A stretch of 64,000 bases of DNA from JBLIDK01 sp047632595 (GTDB taxonomy: Bacteria > Bacteroidota > Bacteroidia > Sphingobacteriales > Sphingobacteriaceae), in assembly GCA_047632595.1 (NCBI GenBank), contig JBLIDK010000006.1, positions 4,600-68,599 on the forward strand, in the 5' to 3' direction. Both the position numbers and the translations under genes were made by a program. The number at the start of each line of letters is the position of its first letter. The first letter of the stretch is position 1. Under the pieces are notes generated by a model, which saw only the letters and a program-made list of their open reading frames with translations, was not told the origin of the DNA and ran no database searches. This document shows positions 38,409-47,530 of this stretch, piece by piece.

Positions 38409-40136
38409 ATGTTAAACAAGCTTTTATTAATCGTTTTTTTAATCATACCGTTTTTGGCAAAGTCGCAATACTTGCTTGAAATAAAACAATGCCATAAATG
38501 CAACAGTTCAAAGGTATCATTTCAATCTAATCACCCTACTAAAGAAGGAGTATTTAGTGAAATTCAAAAAATTCAGAACCAGTTTGTTGCCCAAGGCTTT
38601 TTAGATTGTTCAGTTTCTTTTGAAAAGATAAATGATAGCTTATACTCCTGTAGTATTGAACAAAACCAACTTGTTAAATTAATAGTAAGCTTTTCAGATT
38701 CAGTTTCTCGAATTAATGCTCAACAATTTGGTGTTAAACAAACCGGTTGGCAGTATAAGGCCGCTTCAGCCAAAAACATAAACAAATGCAGAAAGGAAGT
38801 AATTACAAAAGCTGAAAATAATGGATTTCCATTTGCAAGCGTTGTGTATGACACTATTGAGCGCTCTAATAAGGAGCTACACTTGTCGATGGTTTTCAAA
38901 AAAAATAACCTAATTGTTATAGATACGCTAGAATTTAGACCAACTAATTTAATTAATCAGCGAACATTAGAAGCTTACTTGAGAGTAAAAAAAGGGAAAG
39001 TTTACAATGAATCCGTTCTTAAAAAAACAGAAGCCAGGCTTAGAGATTTACCTTTTTTAGATCCAATCGGTCCAACGGAAGTGTTTTTTACTTTTTCAAA
39101 AGCTAAAGTAAGGACTTCACTGTCACCTGTGAAATCAAATATTTTTGATTTAGTTATTGGTTTTCTACCCAATGCCTCCGATAATGGCACCTTACAAATT
39201 GTAGGGCAAGGTGAACTTGTTCTTCAAAACTCATTTAAACAAGCAGATGTATTTTCTTTAAAGTTCAACAAAACAGAATCATTAAATCAGCAGTTTGAAA
39301 GTAACTTTAGTTTGCCATATGTTTTTGGTAGCGATATAGGAACAATGTTTGGAATCAAGCTAAGAAAACAAGACACTAGTTTTTTAAATGTATCTAGGAA
39401 AATAGCCTTGTCTTATAAGCCAACATCAAAGCAAACCTATGCTTTCCAATACGAACTATTTACAACAAACGTTTTTTCCTCTCAGCAGATTATAGCAAGT
39501 CTTTCAAACGGAGAATTGTCCTTAGTTTCTCAAAAAACTAATAAATATAAAATAGCGTGGGAGTATAAAGACTTAGATAGAAGATTAAATCCAAAGAAGG
39601 GGAGTGAGTTATATTTAAACACCTCATTAGGGCAAAGAGAAATTCAGCAGAACCCAAATTTGGATGATTCCATTTATGCAAATATTAATACCAGTAGTGT
39701 TGTTTTCAATATTGGATTTGGTGCCGCTAAATACTTGCCAATAACAAGTAAATCGACAATTAAACTCGCAATTTATGGTGAGTCGCTTTTAGCAAAGCAA
39801 TTATTTGAAAACGAACAATTAAGAATTGGGGGATTTAAATCGGTTCAAGGATTTGATGAACAAACGGTATTGGCAACCAGCTTTGGAGTTGGGGAATTTA
39901 AATACTTCTATTTTTTAAGTGAAAATTCAAGTTTAAATGCAATTGTTAATGCCGCATTGGTAAAAAATGAGCTGATGAGCGAATTTTATAGCCCACTATA
40001 CGGAGTAGGGCCGGGGTTAAACTTAGGAACGAAGTCAGGAAAATTTTCCATTAGTTACGTTGTTGGATGGACAAAAAGCACTATTCCGAACTTGCAAAAT
40101 GGGAAGTTACACTTTGGTCTCGTAAACAATTTCTAA
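38409..40136 (+). CDS. BamA/TamA-like outer-membrane barrel protein
   Basis: 575 residues with signal peptide (cleavage after LAKSQ, about 20). Residues about 25-240 look like POTRA-type repeats; about 250-575 form a 16-strand-type barrel with the Omp85 signature IGGFKSVQGFDEQ. A Cys28-x2-Cys31 pair follows the signal peptide. It is smaller than BamA, so it is probably an accessory Omp85 protein. It is followed after 26 bases by the DUF4271 gene. Confidence 0.78.
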   Translation: MLNKLLLIVFLIIPFLAKSQYLLEIKQCHKCNSSKVSFQSNHPTKEGVFSEIQKIQNQFVAQGFLDCSVSFEKINDSLYSCSIEQNQLVKLIVSFSDSVSRINAQQFGVKQTGWQYKAASAKNINKCRKEVITKAENNGFPFASVVYDTIERSNKELHLSMVFKKNNLIVIDTLEFRPTNLINQRTLEAYLRVKKGKVYNESVLKKTEARLRDLPFLDPIGPTEVFFTFSKAKVRTSLSPVKSNIFDLVIGFLPNASDNGTLQIVGQGELVLQNSFKQADVFSLKFNKTESLNQQFESNFSLPYVFGSDIGTMFGIKLRKQDTSFLNVSRKIALSYKPTSKQTYAFQYELFTTNVFSSQQIIASLSNGELSLVSQKTNKYKIAWEYKDLDRRLNPKKGSELYLNTSLGQREIQQNPNLDDSIYANINTSSVVFNIGFGAAKYLPITSKSTIKLAIYGESLLAKQLFENEQLRIGGFKSVQGFDEQTVLATSFGVGEFKYFYFLSENSSLNAIVNAALVKNELMSEFYSPLYGVGPGLNLGTKSGKFSISYVVGWTKSTIPNLQNGKLHFGLVNNF

Positions 40137-40162
40137 TTTAGCGGTAAATAAGAATACTATTA

Positions 40163-40870
40163 ATGCCAATTATTTCATTATTTCTTAGTCTCAATCCGGT
40201 TAATGTAAGACTTGAAGGAACCAACGTGGTTGGAATTCAAGGATATTGGCAATTTTACGTTTTGATAGCTTTGGCATTGTTTTTTGCTTGGATTAAACTT
40301 TTTTACACAAAAAATTTACGTGATGCATTTAAAGTGTGTGTCAACATGCGTTATGCTGAACACCAATTACGTGATGATCAGGGTAGTACTAAAAGATTCA
40401 ATTTTTCAATTGCTACATTTTTTCTTGTGCTAACCTCCTTAATAATCTCTCAAGCACTTGATTATCTGTCTATTGAATTTTTCGCAACCGGATTTAATAG
40501 CTTTCTGGCAATTTTGTTTGGGTTAATAGTGTTCTATTTAATTCGTTTTTTGATCATTCTTACTGCGGGATATTTATTTAAAATGCAAAAATTGGCTAGG
40601 TATTACACAATTTACTTGTTTGCCACAACGGTATTAATCTCATTAATTGCATTTCTGTTATTTTCTTTAAACCTTTGGCAAGAACCAGTAATTCAAGCTT
40701 TTGCATTTTGGACAATCGTATTGGTGTATGGGGCTGGAATTTTAATAAAGTACGTTGGATCTTTCCTATTTGCCAATCAAAATTTAAAAATTCCTTCATT
40801 TTACTTATTTGTTTATCTTTGCACGCTCGAAATTCTGCCTTGGGCACTATTATTAAAACTGCTAAACTAA
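40163..40870 (+). CDS. DUF4271 family membrane protein
   Basis: 235 residues with about six to seven membrane helices. Features include WIKLFYTKNLRDAFK after the first helix and FYLIRFLIILTAGYLF. In Bacteroidota this family often sits before hemD and the gld genes, as here. Function unknown. Confidence 0.78.
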   Translation: MPIISLFLSLNPVNVRLEGTNVVGIQGYWQFYVLIALALFFAWIKLFYTKNLRDAFKVCVNMRYAEHQLRDDQGSTKRFNFSIATFFLVLTSLIISQALDYLSIEFFATGFNSFLAILFGLIVFYLIRFLIILTAGYLFKMQKLARYYTIYLFATTVLISLIAFLLFSLNLWQEPVIQAFAFWTIVLVYGAGILIKYVGSFLFANQNLKIPSFYLFVYLCTLEILPWALLLKLLN

Positions 40871-40918
40871 AAAAGGCTATAATTGCCGTTTATGGAAATT
40901 TTGACCAAGATAAAACCT

Positions 40919-41662
40919 ATGCATCGCGTAAAGAGCATTCTTATTTCACAACCTGAACCTGCCACTCAAAAATCTCCTTACTTTGATTTAAAAGAGAAAT
41001 ACGGACTAAAAATTGATTTTATCCCTTTTATTCACGTAGAAGGTGTTGATTATAGAGAGTTTAGAAAGGAAAAAGTTTTACCAACTGATTATTCTGCAGT
41101 AATTTTTACCAGTAAAAACGCTATTGAGAATTACTTCTCAATTTGTGAAAAGCTTAGAATTGAAATTAATCCTGATATGAAATATTTCTGTATTACGGAG
41201 ACAATTGCCTTGTACTTGCAGAAATTCGTTCAATATAGAAAACGGAAAGTGTTTTTTGGCGTTCAAACTACTTCTCAGTTATTAGCGGTTGTTTTAAAGC
41301 GCAAAGAGGAGTCATTCTTCTTCCCGTGTTCAAACGTTACTAATAATGAAATCCCTGATTTTCTTGAATCAAAAGGAATTAAATATGGTAAAGCAATAAT
41401 GTATAAAACGGTTAGTAGTGATTTGTCTCACTTAGCTGATGTGAATTACGACATAATTGCTTTTTTTAGTCCATCTGGAATTAAATCACTTTTTGAAAAC
41501 TTTCCGACATTTAAACAAGGGAATACTAAAATTGCAGTATTTGGTCCAACAACAAGTAAAGCCGTAGAAGATGCTGGACTAGCTTTAAACATTGTTGCTC
41601 CAACTCCTCAAACTCCATCTATGACCATGGCAATTGAAGAATATATTAAAAGTCAAAAATAA
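40919..41662 (+). CDS. hemD: Uroporphyrinogen-III synthase
   Basis: About 247 residues from the ATG at 40919; ATG at 40892 is also possible. HemD closes hydroxymethylbilane into uroporphyrinogen III. Recognised from the Bacteroidota type: ILISQPEPATQKSPYFDL at the start, AVIFTSKNAIENYF, and the late IAVFGPTTSKAVEDAGL. The overall sequence is weakly conserved in this family, but the motif set is typical. Confidence 0.82.
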   Translation: MHRVKSILISQPEPATQKSPYFDLKEKYGLKIDFIPFIHVEGVDYREFRKEKVLPTDYSAVIFTSKNAIENYFSICEKLRIEINPDMKYFCITETIALYLQKFVQYRKRKVFFGVQTTSQLLAVVLKRKEESFFFPCSNVTNNEIPDFLESKGIKYGKAIMYKTVSSDLSHLADVNYDIIAFFSPSGIKSLFENFPTFKQGNTKIAVFGPTTSKAVEDAGLALNIVAPTPQTPSMTMAIEEYIKSQK

Positions 41663-41740
41663 TTTTTAGATAATATTTGGTCTAAAGTTTGGCTTAGCCC
41701 TATCTTACTGTATCTTTAGGGTTCTTACATTTGAAAAGTA

Positions 41741-42703
41741 TTGATAAAAAACAGAAACATATCAACTATTATTTCGCTTTGCATTTTAATGTTAGCCTCA
41801 TCGGCTATTGGAAAAGCGCAAAAGGATGTGCAATACACTCAGTATTTTATGAATACTGGCGTATTTAATCCTGGAGTAGCTGGTGCGACTGAGAATTTAG
41901 TATTTACAGGACTTTATAGGTCTCAATGGACTGGCTGGGGTGAGGGTGCTCCAATTTCACAAACAGTTCATGTTGCAGCACCAGTAAATTTCTTAAAAGG
42001 TGGTGTTTCATTACATATATTAAATGATGCCGTTGGATTAGATACAAGAACAGGAGTCTATCTATCTTACGGATATAAAATTACAATTGGCAATGGAGTA
42101 TTAAGTCCGGCTATTGGAATAGGTTTTTTACAAAGCGGTGTAGACGCTGGAAAGCTTAAAGCAAATTCAGGAGGCGATGCAATAATTCCTACAGGAGAAG
42201 CGAACTCTTTAAATACTGATTTTAATATTGGAGCATTTTACAAAGACGACGCACTATATTTAGGAGCTTCGATAACTCATATAAACAGTGCAAAGTTGAA
42301 ATATTTTGCTAGTGCAGACCCAATTTCGTCCATTAGAGTACCAATAACTGGGCACTTTATTGCCGGATATAATTTTCCTTTAACAGCAACAGTAGATTTT
42401 AATCCTTCCGTGTTGATAAAGATAGATCGATTTTTTAATTCAATAGTTCCTGAAGCAAATGGTAATTTTGTTTTTAACGATAAATTTTTTGCCGGGGCTA
42501 GTTATAGACATTTAGATGCAGCTGCTGGCGTAGTGGGTTATGCAGTTAATGATCGCCTTAAGCTAAGTTACTCTTATGATTTTACTGTAACTAAAATAAA
42601 CACTGTAAGTAATGGAAGCCATGAAATAGTACTTAGGTATGAGATTCCTGTGTTTTCAAAGCTTAAAAGCGACGTTATTATTAAGTCGCCAAGATTTTTA
42701 TAA
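41741..42703 (+). CDS. PorP/SprF family type IX secretion outer-membrane protein
   Basis: 320 residues with signal peptide (cleavage after GKAQ) followed by the family hallmark DVQYTQYFMNTGVFNPGVAG and a 14-strand-type barrel. PorP/SprF proteins help T9SS anchor or secrete particular substrates. Only TTG at 41741 can serve as start, since an in-frame TGA lies at 41732. It precedes gldK by 179 bases; gene order PorP-gldKLMN matches P. gingivalis porPKLMN. Confidence 0.9.
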   Translation: MIKNRNISTIISLCILMLASSAIGKAQKDVQYTQYFMNTGVFNPGVAGATENLVFTGLYRSQWTGWGEGAPISQTVHVAAPVNFLKGGVSLHILNDAVGLDTRTGVYLSYGYKITIGNGVLSPAIGIGFLQSGVDAGKLKANSGGDAIIPTGEANSLNTDFNIGAFYKDDALYLGASITHINSAKLKYFASADPISSIRVPITGHFIAGYNFPLTATVDFNPSVLIKIDRFFNSIVPEANGNFVFNDKFFAGASYRHLDAAAGVVGYAVNDRLKLSYSYDFTVTKINTVSNGSHEIVLRYEIPVFSKLKSDVIIKSPRFL

Positions 42704-42790
42704 ACAATTTAACAACAACTTACGAACAATATGCTTCATCGAATAAACGTTAACATTATTCAATCACGAAAAAAAATGAATTTTGCTAAG

Positions 42791-42828
42791 TTTTTTGACG
42801 TGTTTAAGAATTAATTTTTTTACATTTG
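42791..42828 (+). promoter_or_regulatory. Possible gldKLMN promoter
   Basis: TACATTTG at 42821-42828 fits the -7 consensus TAnnTTTG, and TTTTTTG at 42791-42797 may be the -33 element, though spacing (23 bases) is slightly long. It would give a leader of about 48 bases before gldK at 42883. Confidence 0.4.
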
Positions 42829-42882
42829 TTAGCTATTTCGCAAGTTGAAATATAAATTCCAACAAATTTCAAGAGTTAGAAT

Positions 42883-44145
42883 ATGAAAAAGGTATTATTT
42901 GCAACCATTACAATATTTACGTTTTTACTTACCGGTTGTGGTTTAAACTCCGGAAACGGGGAACTAGTAGGAGTACAAAGACGTCCTACATTTAATCAAG
43001 AAATTCCATACGGTATGGTGTACGTGCCAACAGGAACTTTCCACATGGGTCAAACTGATCAGGATATAGCATATTCTCAGATTGCTCAGAATCGTCAGAT
43101 AACAATTTCTGCATTCTATATGGATGATACAGAAATTACTAATAACGAGTATAGACAATTTGTTTATTGGGTTAGGGATTCAATTGCTCATAAATTAATT
43201 GGTGATGATCATATCATTATTGCTGATGATGGAACTGAATCTATCGATTGGAGCAAAAGAATAAAGTATGAAGACCCTGAAGTTCAAGAATTAATTACTG
43301 ATATATTCCTTCCAGAAGATGAAAGAATATTTGGAAAGAAAGAGTTAGACCCAAGAAAATTAATTTATTCTTACGAATGGATTGACTATAGAGCAGCATC
43401 TTCTTTAAAAGAAGGAGAGTCTAGAACTACAGTTATTAGGAAGGATGAGCGTTCTATTTATCCTGATACACTTTGTTGGTTACGCGACTTTGCTTACGCT
43501 GGTAATGATCCAATGGTAGAGAAGTACTTTTGGCATCCAGCTTATGATGATTATCCTTTAGTGGGAATAACTTGGAGACAAGCAAGACTTTTTACTGGTT
43601 GGAGATCTGAGCAGTATGATAATGCTAGATTAAGATCAGGATTACAATTAGGAAATAGATTTAAAATGGCAGATGAAGCGCAATGGGAATGGGCTGCAAG
43701 AGGCGGAAGAATTGGTGCTGATTACCCTTGGGGAGGCCCTTATATCAGAAACAGTAAAGGTTGCTTGTTAGCAAACTTTAAGCCAATGAGAGGTGATTAC
43801 ATCTCTGATGGCGGTTTTTATACTGTAAAAGTTACTTCATATTTCCCGAACGATTATGGTTTGTATAACATGTCAGGAAATGTTGCAGAGTGGACTAGAA
43901 CTACTTTTGATGAATCAGCTTCTTCTTTTGTTCACGATTTAAACCCAACTTATGACACGGATCCAACTGATGAGGACGATGAATTAGTCAAAAGAAAAGT
44001 TATTAGAGGTGGATCATGGAAAGATGTAGGTTATTTTCTACAATGTGGAACTAGAAGCTACGAGTTCATGGACACAGCTAAATCTTACGTTGGTTTTAGA
44101 AACGTAATGCCTTACATGGGTAGAGCAATTCAAGACGAACAATAG
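42883..44145 (+). CDS. gldK: Gliding motility / T9SS lipoprotein GldK
   Basis: 420 residues. Lipobox LLTGC (Cys19), then a formylglycine-generating-enzyme-like (SUMF1) fold: GMVYVPTGTFHMGQ, FYMDDTEITNNEYRQF, AQWEWAARGGR, MSGNVAEWTR and VIRGGSWKD. GldK forms the T9SS outer-membrane-linked ring with GldN. It is not expected to have enzymatic activity. First gene of gldKLMN. Confidence 0.95.
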   Translation: MKKVLFATITIFTFLLTGCGLNSGNGELVGVQRRPTFNQEIPYGMVYVPTGTFHMGQTDQDIAYSQIAQNRQITISAFYMDDTEITNNEYRQFVYWVRDSIAHKLIGDDHIIIADDGTESIDWSKRIKYEDPEVQELITDIFLPEDERIFGKKELDPRKLIYSYEWIDYRAASSLKEGESRTTVIRKDERSIYPDTLCWLRDFAYAGNDPMVEKYFWHPAYDDYPLVGITWRQARLFTGWRSEQYDNARLRSGLQLGNRFKMADEAQWEWAARGGRIGADYPWGGPYIRNSKGCLLANFKPMRGDYISDGGFYTVKVTSYFPNDYGLYNMSGNVAEWTRTTFDESASSFVHDLNPTYDTDPTDEDDELVKRKVIRGGSWKDVGYFLQCGTRSYEFMDTAKSYVGFRNVMPYMGRAIQDEQ

Positions 44146-44196
44146 AATTATTGAGTATTAATTAACGTAAATCAACAACCACAGAAACAAAAAGAG

Positions 44197-45003
44197 ATGT
44201 TAGGAAGTAAAAAGTTTAAGTTATTGATGCACAAGCTTTATGGTTTTGGTGCGTCAATCGTAATCCTTGGAGCCATGTTTAAGATTCTTCACCTTCCCGG
44301 TGCAGGTATCATGCTAGGTGTTGGTTTATCAGTTGAAGCATTAATCTTTTTCTTCTCTGCACTTGAGCCGCCTCATGAAGATCCAGATTGGTCTTTAGTT
44401 TACCCAGAATTAGCTGGTATGGAAAGCCATGATGTTGATGTTCCAAGAGGAGGGACTGCCGGAGCAGGCCCTAAAGATGGTGTATCTCAAGAACTTGATA
44501 GATTAATGGAAGAGGCTAAAATTGGCCCTGAATTAATAGAAAGTTTAGGTTCTGGTTTAAGGAACTTCGGGGATAAAGTAAAATCTATTTCTAATGCTGT
44601 TGATACTTCAGTTGCTACAGATGAACTTAATGGTAACATTAAGGAAGCAGCTTCACAAGTTGGAAACTTAGGAAAATCTTATCAAGAAGCTGCAATGGCT
44701 ATTGATGATGTAAAAGGATCTGTTGGTGATACAAAAGAATACACTGACCAATTACAAAACTTAAGCAAAAACTTAGGTTCATTAAATGCTATGTATGAGT
44801 TAGAGTTGCAAGATTCTAATAATCATCTTAAAACATTAAACAAATTCTATGGTGGAATTAGTGAAACTATGGAGAACTTCAATTCTTCGTTAGAAGATTC
44901 TAAGAGGTATAAACAAGAGGTTGCTCGATTAGCAGATAATCTTTCGTCACTGAATTCCGTTTATGGTAATATGCTTTCTGCAATGAACCAACCGGTTAAG
45001 TAA
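44197..45003 (+). CDS. gldL: Gliding motility / T9SS motor protein GldL
   Basis: 268 residues. Two N-terminal helices (about 15-33 and 36-55) with charged residues inside the membrane: Lys29 in the first and Glu47 in the second. The rest is a cytoplasmic coiled-coil-rich domain (KDGVSQELDRLMEEAK, DYTDQL-type repeats). GldL with GldM forms the proton-driven motor powering T9SS and gliding. Lies 51 bases after gldK. Confidence 0.95.
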   Translation: MLGSKKFKLLMHKLYGFGASIVILGAMFKILHLPGAGIMLGVGLSVEALIFFFSALEPPHEDPDWSLVYPELAGMESHDVDVPRGGTAGAGPKDGVSQELDRLMEEAKIGPELIESLGSGLRNFGDKVKSISNAVDTSVATDELNGNIKEAASQVGNLGKSYQEAAMAIDDVKGSVGDTKEYTDQLQNLSKNLGSLNAMYELELQDSNNHLKTLNKFYGGISETMENFNSSLEDSKRYKQEVARLADNLSSLNSVYGNMLSAMNQPVK

Positions 45004-45045
45004 TTAATCGATTTAGAAAGTAAGAACCACTAAACAAAAAAAACT

Positions 45046-46635
45046 ATGTCAGGAGGAAAGGAAACAGGAAGGCAAAAGATGATTGGTATGATGTATTTGG
45101 TACTAACAGCACTGTTAGCATTAAATATATCTGCAGAAGCAATTAAAGCTTTTGGATTGATCAGAAAAGGTCTGGATGAAACCACTGCAAACTTTGATAG
45201 CAAAATATCGTTTACATTTTCTGCATTTGATAATGCAATGAAAAATGATGCTGAAAAAACCAAACCATACTTAGATAAAGCTAAAGCAGCTAAAGCTATG
45301 AGTCAGGAACTTTTTGATTACATAGAAGTACTCAAAGAAGAAATGATTGAAATGGGTGGTGGCTATGCCGGAGAAGGTGATGAAAAGAACATCTATGAGA
45401 TTAAAGGTGAAAAGGACTTAGATAAAGCCGCTGAGCTTATGATTACTAAGGGTAAAGGACCTGAACTTAAAGATAAGATTAACGAAACAAGAGATAAAAT
45501 GCTTTCTTTAGTTGATCCTACTCAGCGTGCCGAACTTAACCTTACACTTACTGCAGAAGACCCTCCAGCTAGTGAAGATGGATTAGCCCTTTCATGGGAG
45601 TCTTATATGTTTGAAGGTAAACCGTTAACAGCCGCTGTAGCATTGTTATCAAAATTGCAGACCGATGTAAGAAATGCAGAGCTTGATATTGTAAACTTTT
45701 TATTCAAGGCTATTAGTGCCAGTGATTTTAAGTTTGACCAATTAGAAGCAACTGTTATTCCAGGAAGTGATTATGTTTTAACCGGACAAGAGTATAATGC
45801 AAAAATATTTATTTCTGCATCAAGTTCGACTCAAGATCCTGAAGTATACATTGGAAGCGTTGACGAAGAAGGAAAGTTAAAAGGCGAAGGCACTTTATTA
45901 CCTGTTGAAGATGGAAAAGCCGTATATAAAACTGTACCAAGTAGAGAAGGTGTTGTTGAATGGGGTGGGGTTATTCAGGTTAAGAAACCTGGAAGTGATG
46001 AAGTAACGAGTTACCCATTTAAAAAATCATTTATTGCGGCTAGAAGTTCTGTTGTTGTTTCTGCTGATAAAATGAACGTTCTTTATATAGGTGTTCCAAA
46101 TCCAATGTCAATTTCAGCACCTGGTATTCCAAACGAAAAGGTAACTGCTAGATTTAAAGGTAATGGAAGATTTACTGGAAATGGTAGAAAAGGAAGTTAC
46201 ACTGCAATGGTTACTACTCCTGGAACGACAAAGATCGAAGTTATAGCAGAATTACCTTCTGGTGAAAAGAAAGTAATGGGCTTTAAAGAATATCGTATTA
46301 AAACCGTTCCTCCTCCAACACCTAAGTTTGCAGGTAAAAATGAAGGAACTGTTTCAAGAGGAGAATTAAAAGTTCAGAGAGGTATTTTTGCAGAATTAGA
46401 AAATTTCGATTTCGATTTGAAATATACGGTAACTAAATATCGTTTTATAATGACAAGGAAAAGCAATAGCCCTATTATTAAAGAAGGAAGAAGTCAAGTA
46501 TTGTCTTCTGATGTTGTTGATGCGTTGGGTAGAGCAGATGCTGGTGAACGCGTTTTGTTTGACCAAATTTATGCAAAAGGACCTGATGGAAAAGAGGTAA
46601 AAGTGGCAGGTACCATATTATTAGATATTAAATAG
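45046..46635 (+). CDS. gldM: Gliding motility / T9SS motor protein GldM
   Basis: 529 residues, typical length. N-terminal cytoplasmic start SGGKETGRQKMIGMMYL leading into one helix (MMYLVLTALLALNISAEA), then a helical domain and four beta domains spanning the periplasm towards GldK/GldN (YIGVPNPMSISAPG, GNGRKGSYTAMV). Transmits motor motion across the periplasm. Confidence 0.95.
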   Translation: MSGGKETGRQKMIGMMYLVLTALLALNISAEAIKAFGLIRKGLDETTANFDSKISFTFSAFDNAMKNDAEKTKPYLDKAKAAKAMSQELFDYIEVLKEEMIEMGGGYAGEGDEKNIYEIKGEKDLDKAAELMITKGKGPELKDKINETRDKMLSLVDPTQRAELNLTLTAEDPPASEDGLALSWESYMFEGKPLTAAVALLSKLQTDVRNAELDIVNFLFKAISASDFKFDQLEATVIPGSDYVLTGQEYNAKIFISASSSTQDPEVYIGSVDEEGKLKGEGTLLPVEDGKAVYKTVPSREGVVEWGGVIQVKKPGSDEVTSYPFKKSFIAARSSVVVSADKMNVLYIGVPNPMSISAPGIPNEKVTARFKGNGRFTGNGRKGSYTAMVTTPGTTKIEVIAELPSGEKKVMGFKEYRIKTVPPPTPKFAGKNEGTVSRGELKVQRGIFAELENFDFDLKYTVTKYRFIMTRKSNSPIIKEGRSQVLSSDVVDALGRADAGERVLFDQIYAKGPDGKEVKVAGTILLDIK

Positions 46636-46657
46636 AAAAGAATTTAAATTAAGTATC

Positions 46658-47473
46658 ATGAGATATATAAGTGTTTTAGTATTCATTTTAATCAGTACAA
46701 GTATAATGGCTCAAGATTTTGAAAGGCCATTAGATGGAGTTTACTCTAAAAAGGAAATCAAGCAATCTGAAATAACTGATTATTCTCCTCTAAGAGAAGC
46801 AGATGCTCTTTGGAAAAGAAGAATTTGGAGAGTAATTGATCTTAACGAAAAAATGAATCTTCCTTTTACTTGGCCAAAAAGCAAGTTAATAGATGTAGTT
46901 ATGGACGCAGTTGCCAACGGTGAATTAACTGCTTATGATGCTGATGTTGATGATGAGTTTTCAAAGCCTTTAACAGCTGAAGACGTTGCTTCAATTGGTA
47001 GATTTACTAAAGAACTTCAAGTAATGAATCCAGTGACTAATCAAATGGAAACTGAAACAGTTACAGAAGAATTCAATAGAGACGAAGTGATTAAGTATTG
47101 GTTAAAAGAAGAGTGGTTTTTTGATAAACAACGTTCGATTTTTGAATGTAGAATTATTGGAATTGCACCTATTTATAATGTACTCTCAGAAGAAGGTGTT
47201 CTTATTGGTGAAAAAGAATTATTCTGGATTTATTTCCCAGAAGCAAGAAATACTTTTATTCATGCTGAAGTGTTTAATCGATTTAACGATGCAAAAAGAT
47301 TAAGCTATGATGATTTATTTATCAAAAGATTGTTTTCAAGTACAATTTTTAAAGTGGCTAACGTGTATGATAGACGTGTGGAGGATTACAAAACAGGTTT
47401 AGATGCTCTTTACGAAGCAGAAGCTATTAAAGCAGATATCTTTAACTATGAGCACGATTTGTGGGAATTTTAG
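46658..47473 (+). CDS. gldN: Gliding motility / T9SS ring protein GldN
   Basis: 271 residues with a signal peptide (cleavage after IMAQ). Family segments: ADALWKRRIWRVIDLNEKMN, IDVVMDAV, EEWFFDKQRS and YFPEARN. Periplasmic partner of GldK. Last gene of the gldKLMN unit, with a terminator 22 bases downstream. Confidence 0.95.
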   Translation: MRYISVLVFILISTSIMAQDFERPLDGVYSKKEIKQSEITDYSPLREADALWKRRIWRVIDLNEKMNLPFTWPKSKLIDVVMDAVANGELTAYDADVDDEFSKPLTAEDVASIGRFTKELQVMNPVTNQMETETVTEEFNRDEVIKYWLKEEWFFDKQRSIFECRIIGIAPIYNVLSEEGVLIGEKELFWIYFPEARNTFIHAEVFNRFNDAKRLSYDDLFIKRLFSSTIFKVANVYDRRVEDYKTGLDALYEAEAIKADIFNYEHDLWEF

Positions 47474-47494
47474 TATAAAAGAATCAATAATATT

Positions 47495-47530
47495 AAAACC
47501 CAATTTGGCTTAGTCAGATTGGGTTTTTTT
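47495..47530 (+). terminator. Terminator of gldKLMN
   Basis: Arms AAAACCCAAT (47495-47504) and ATTGGGTTTT (47518-47527) plus a T tract on plus. The right part overlaps the 3' end of uvrC on the other strand. Confidence 0.8.

Noticed and set aside
41726..41733. TACATTTG as -7 box of the PorP/SprF gene
   Set aside because: It lies only 7 bases before the only possible start (TTG 41741), which would give a leaderless TTG message; no -33 element seen.
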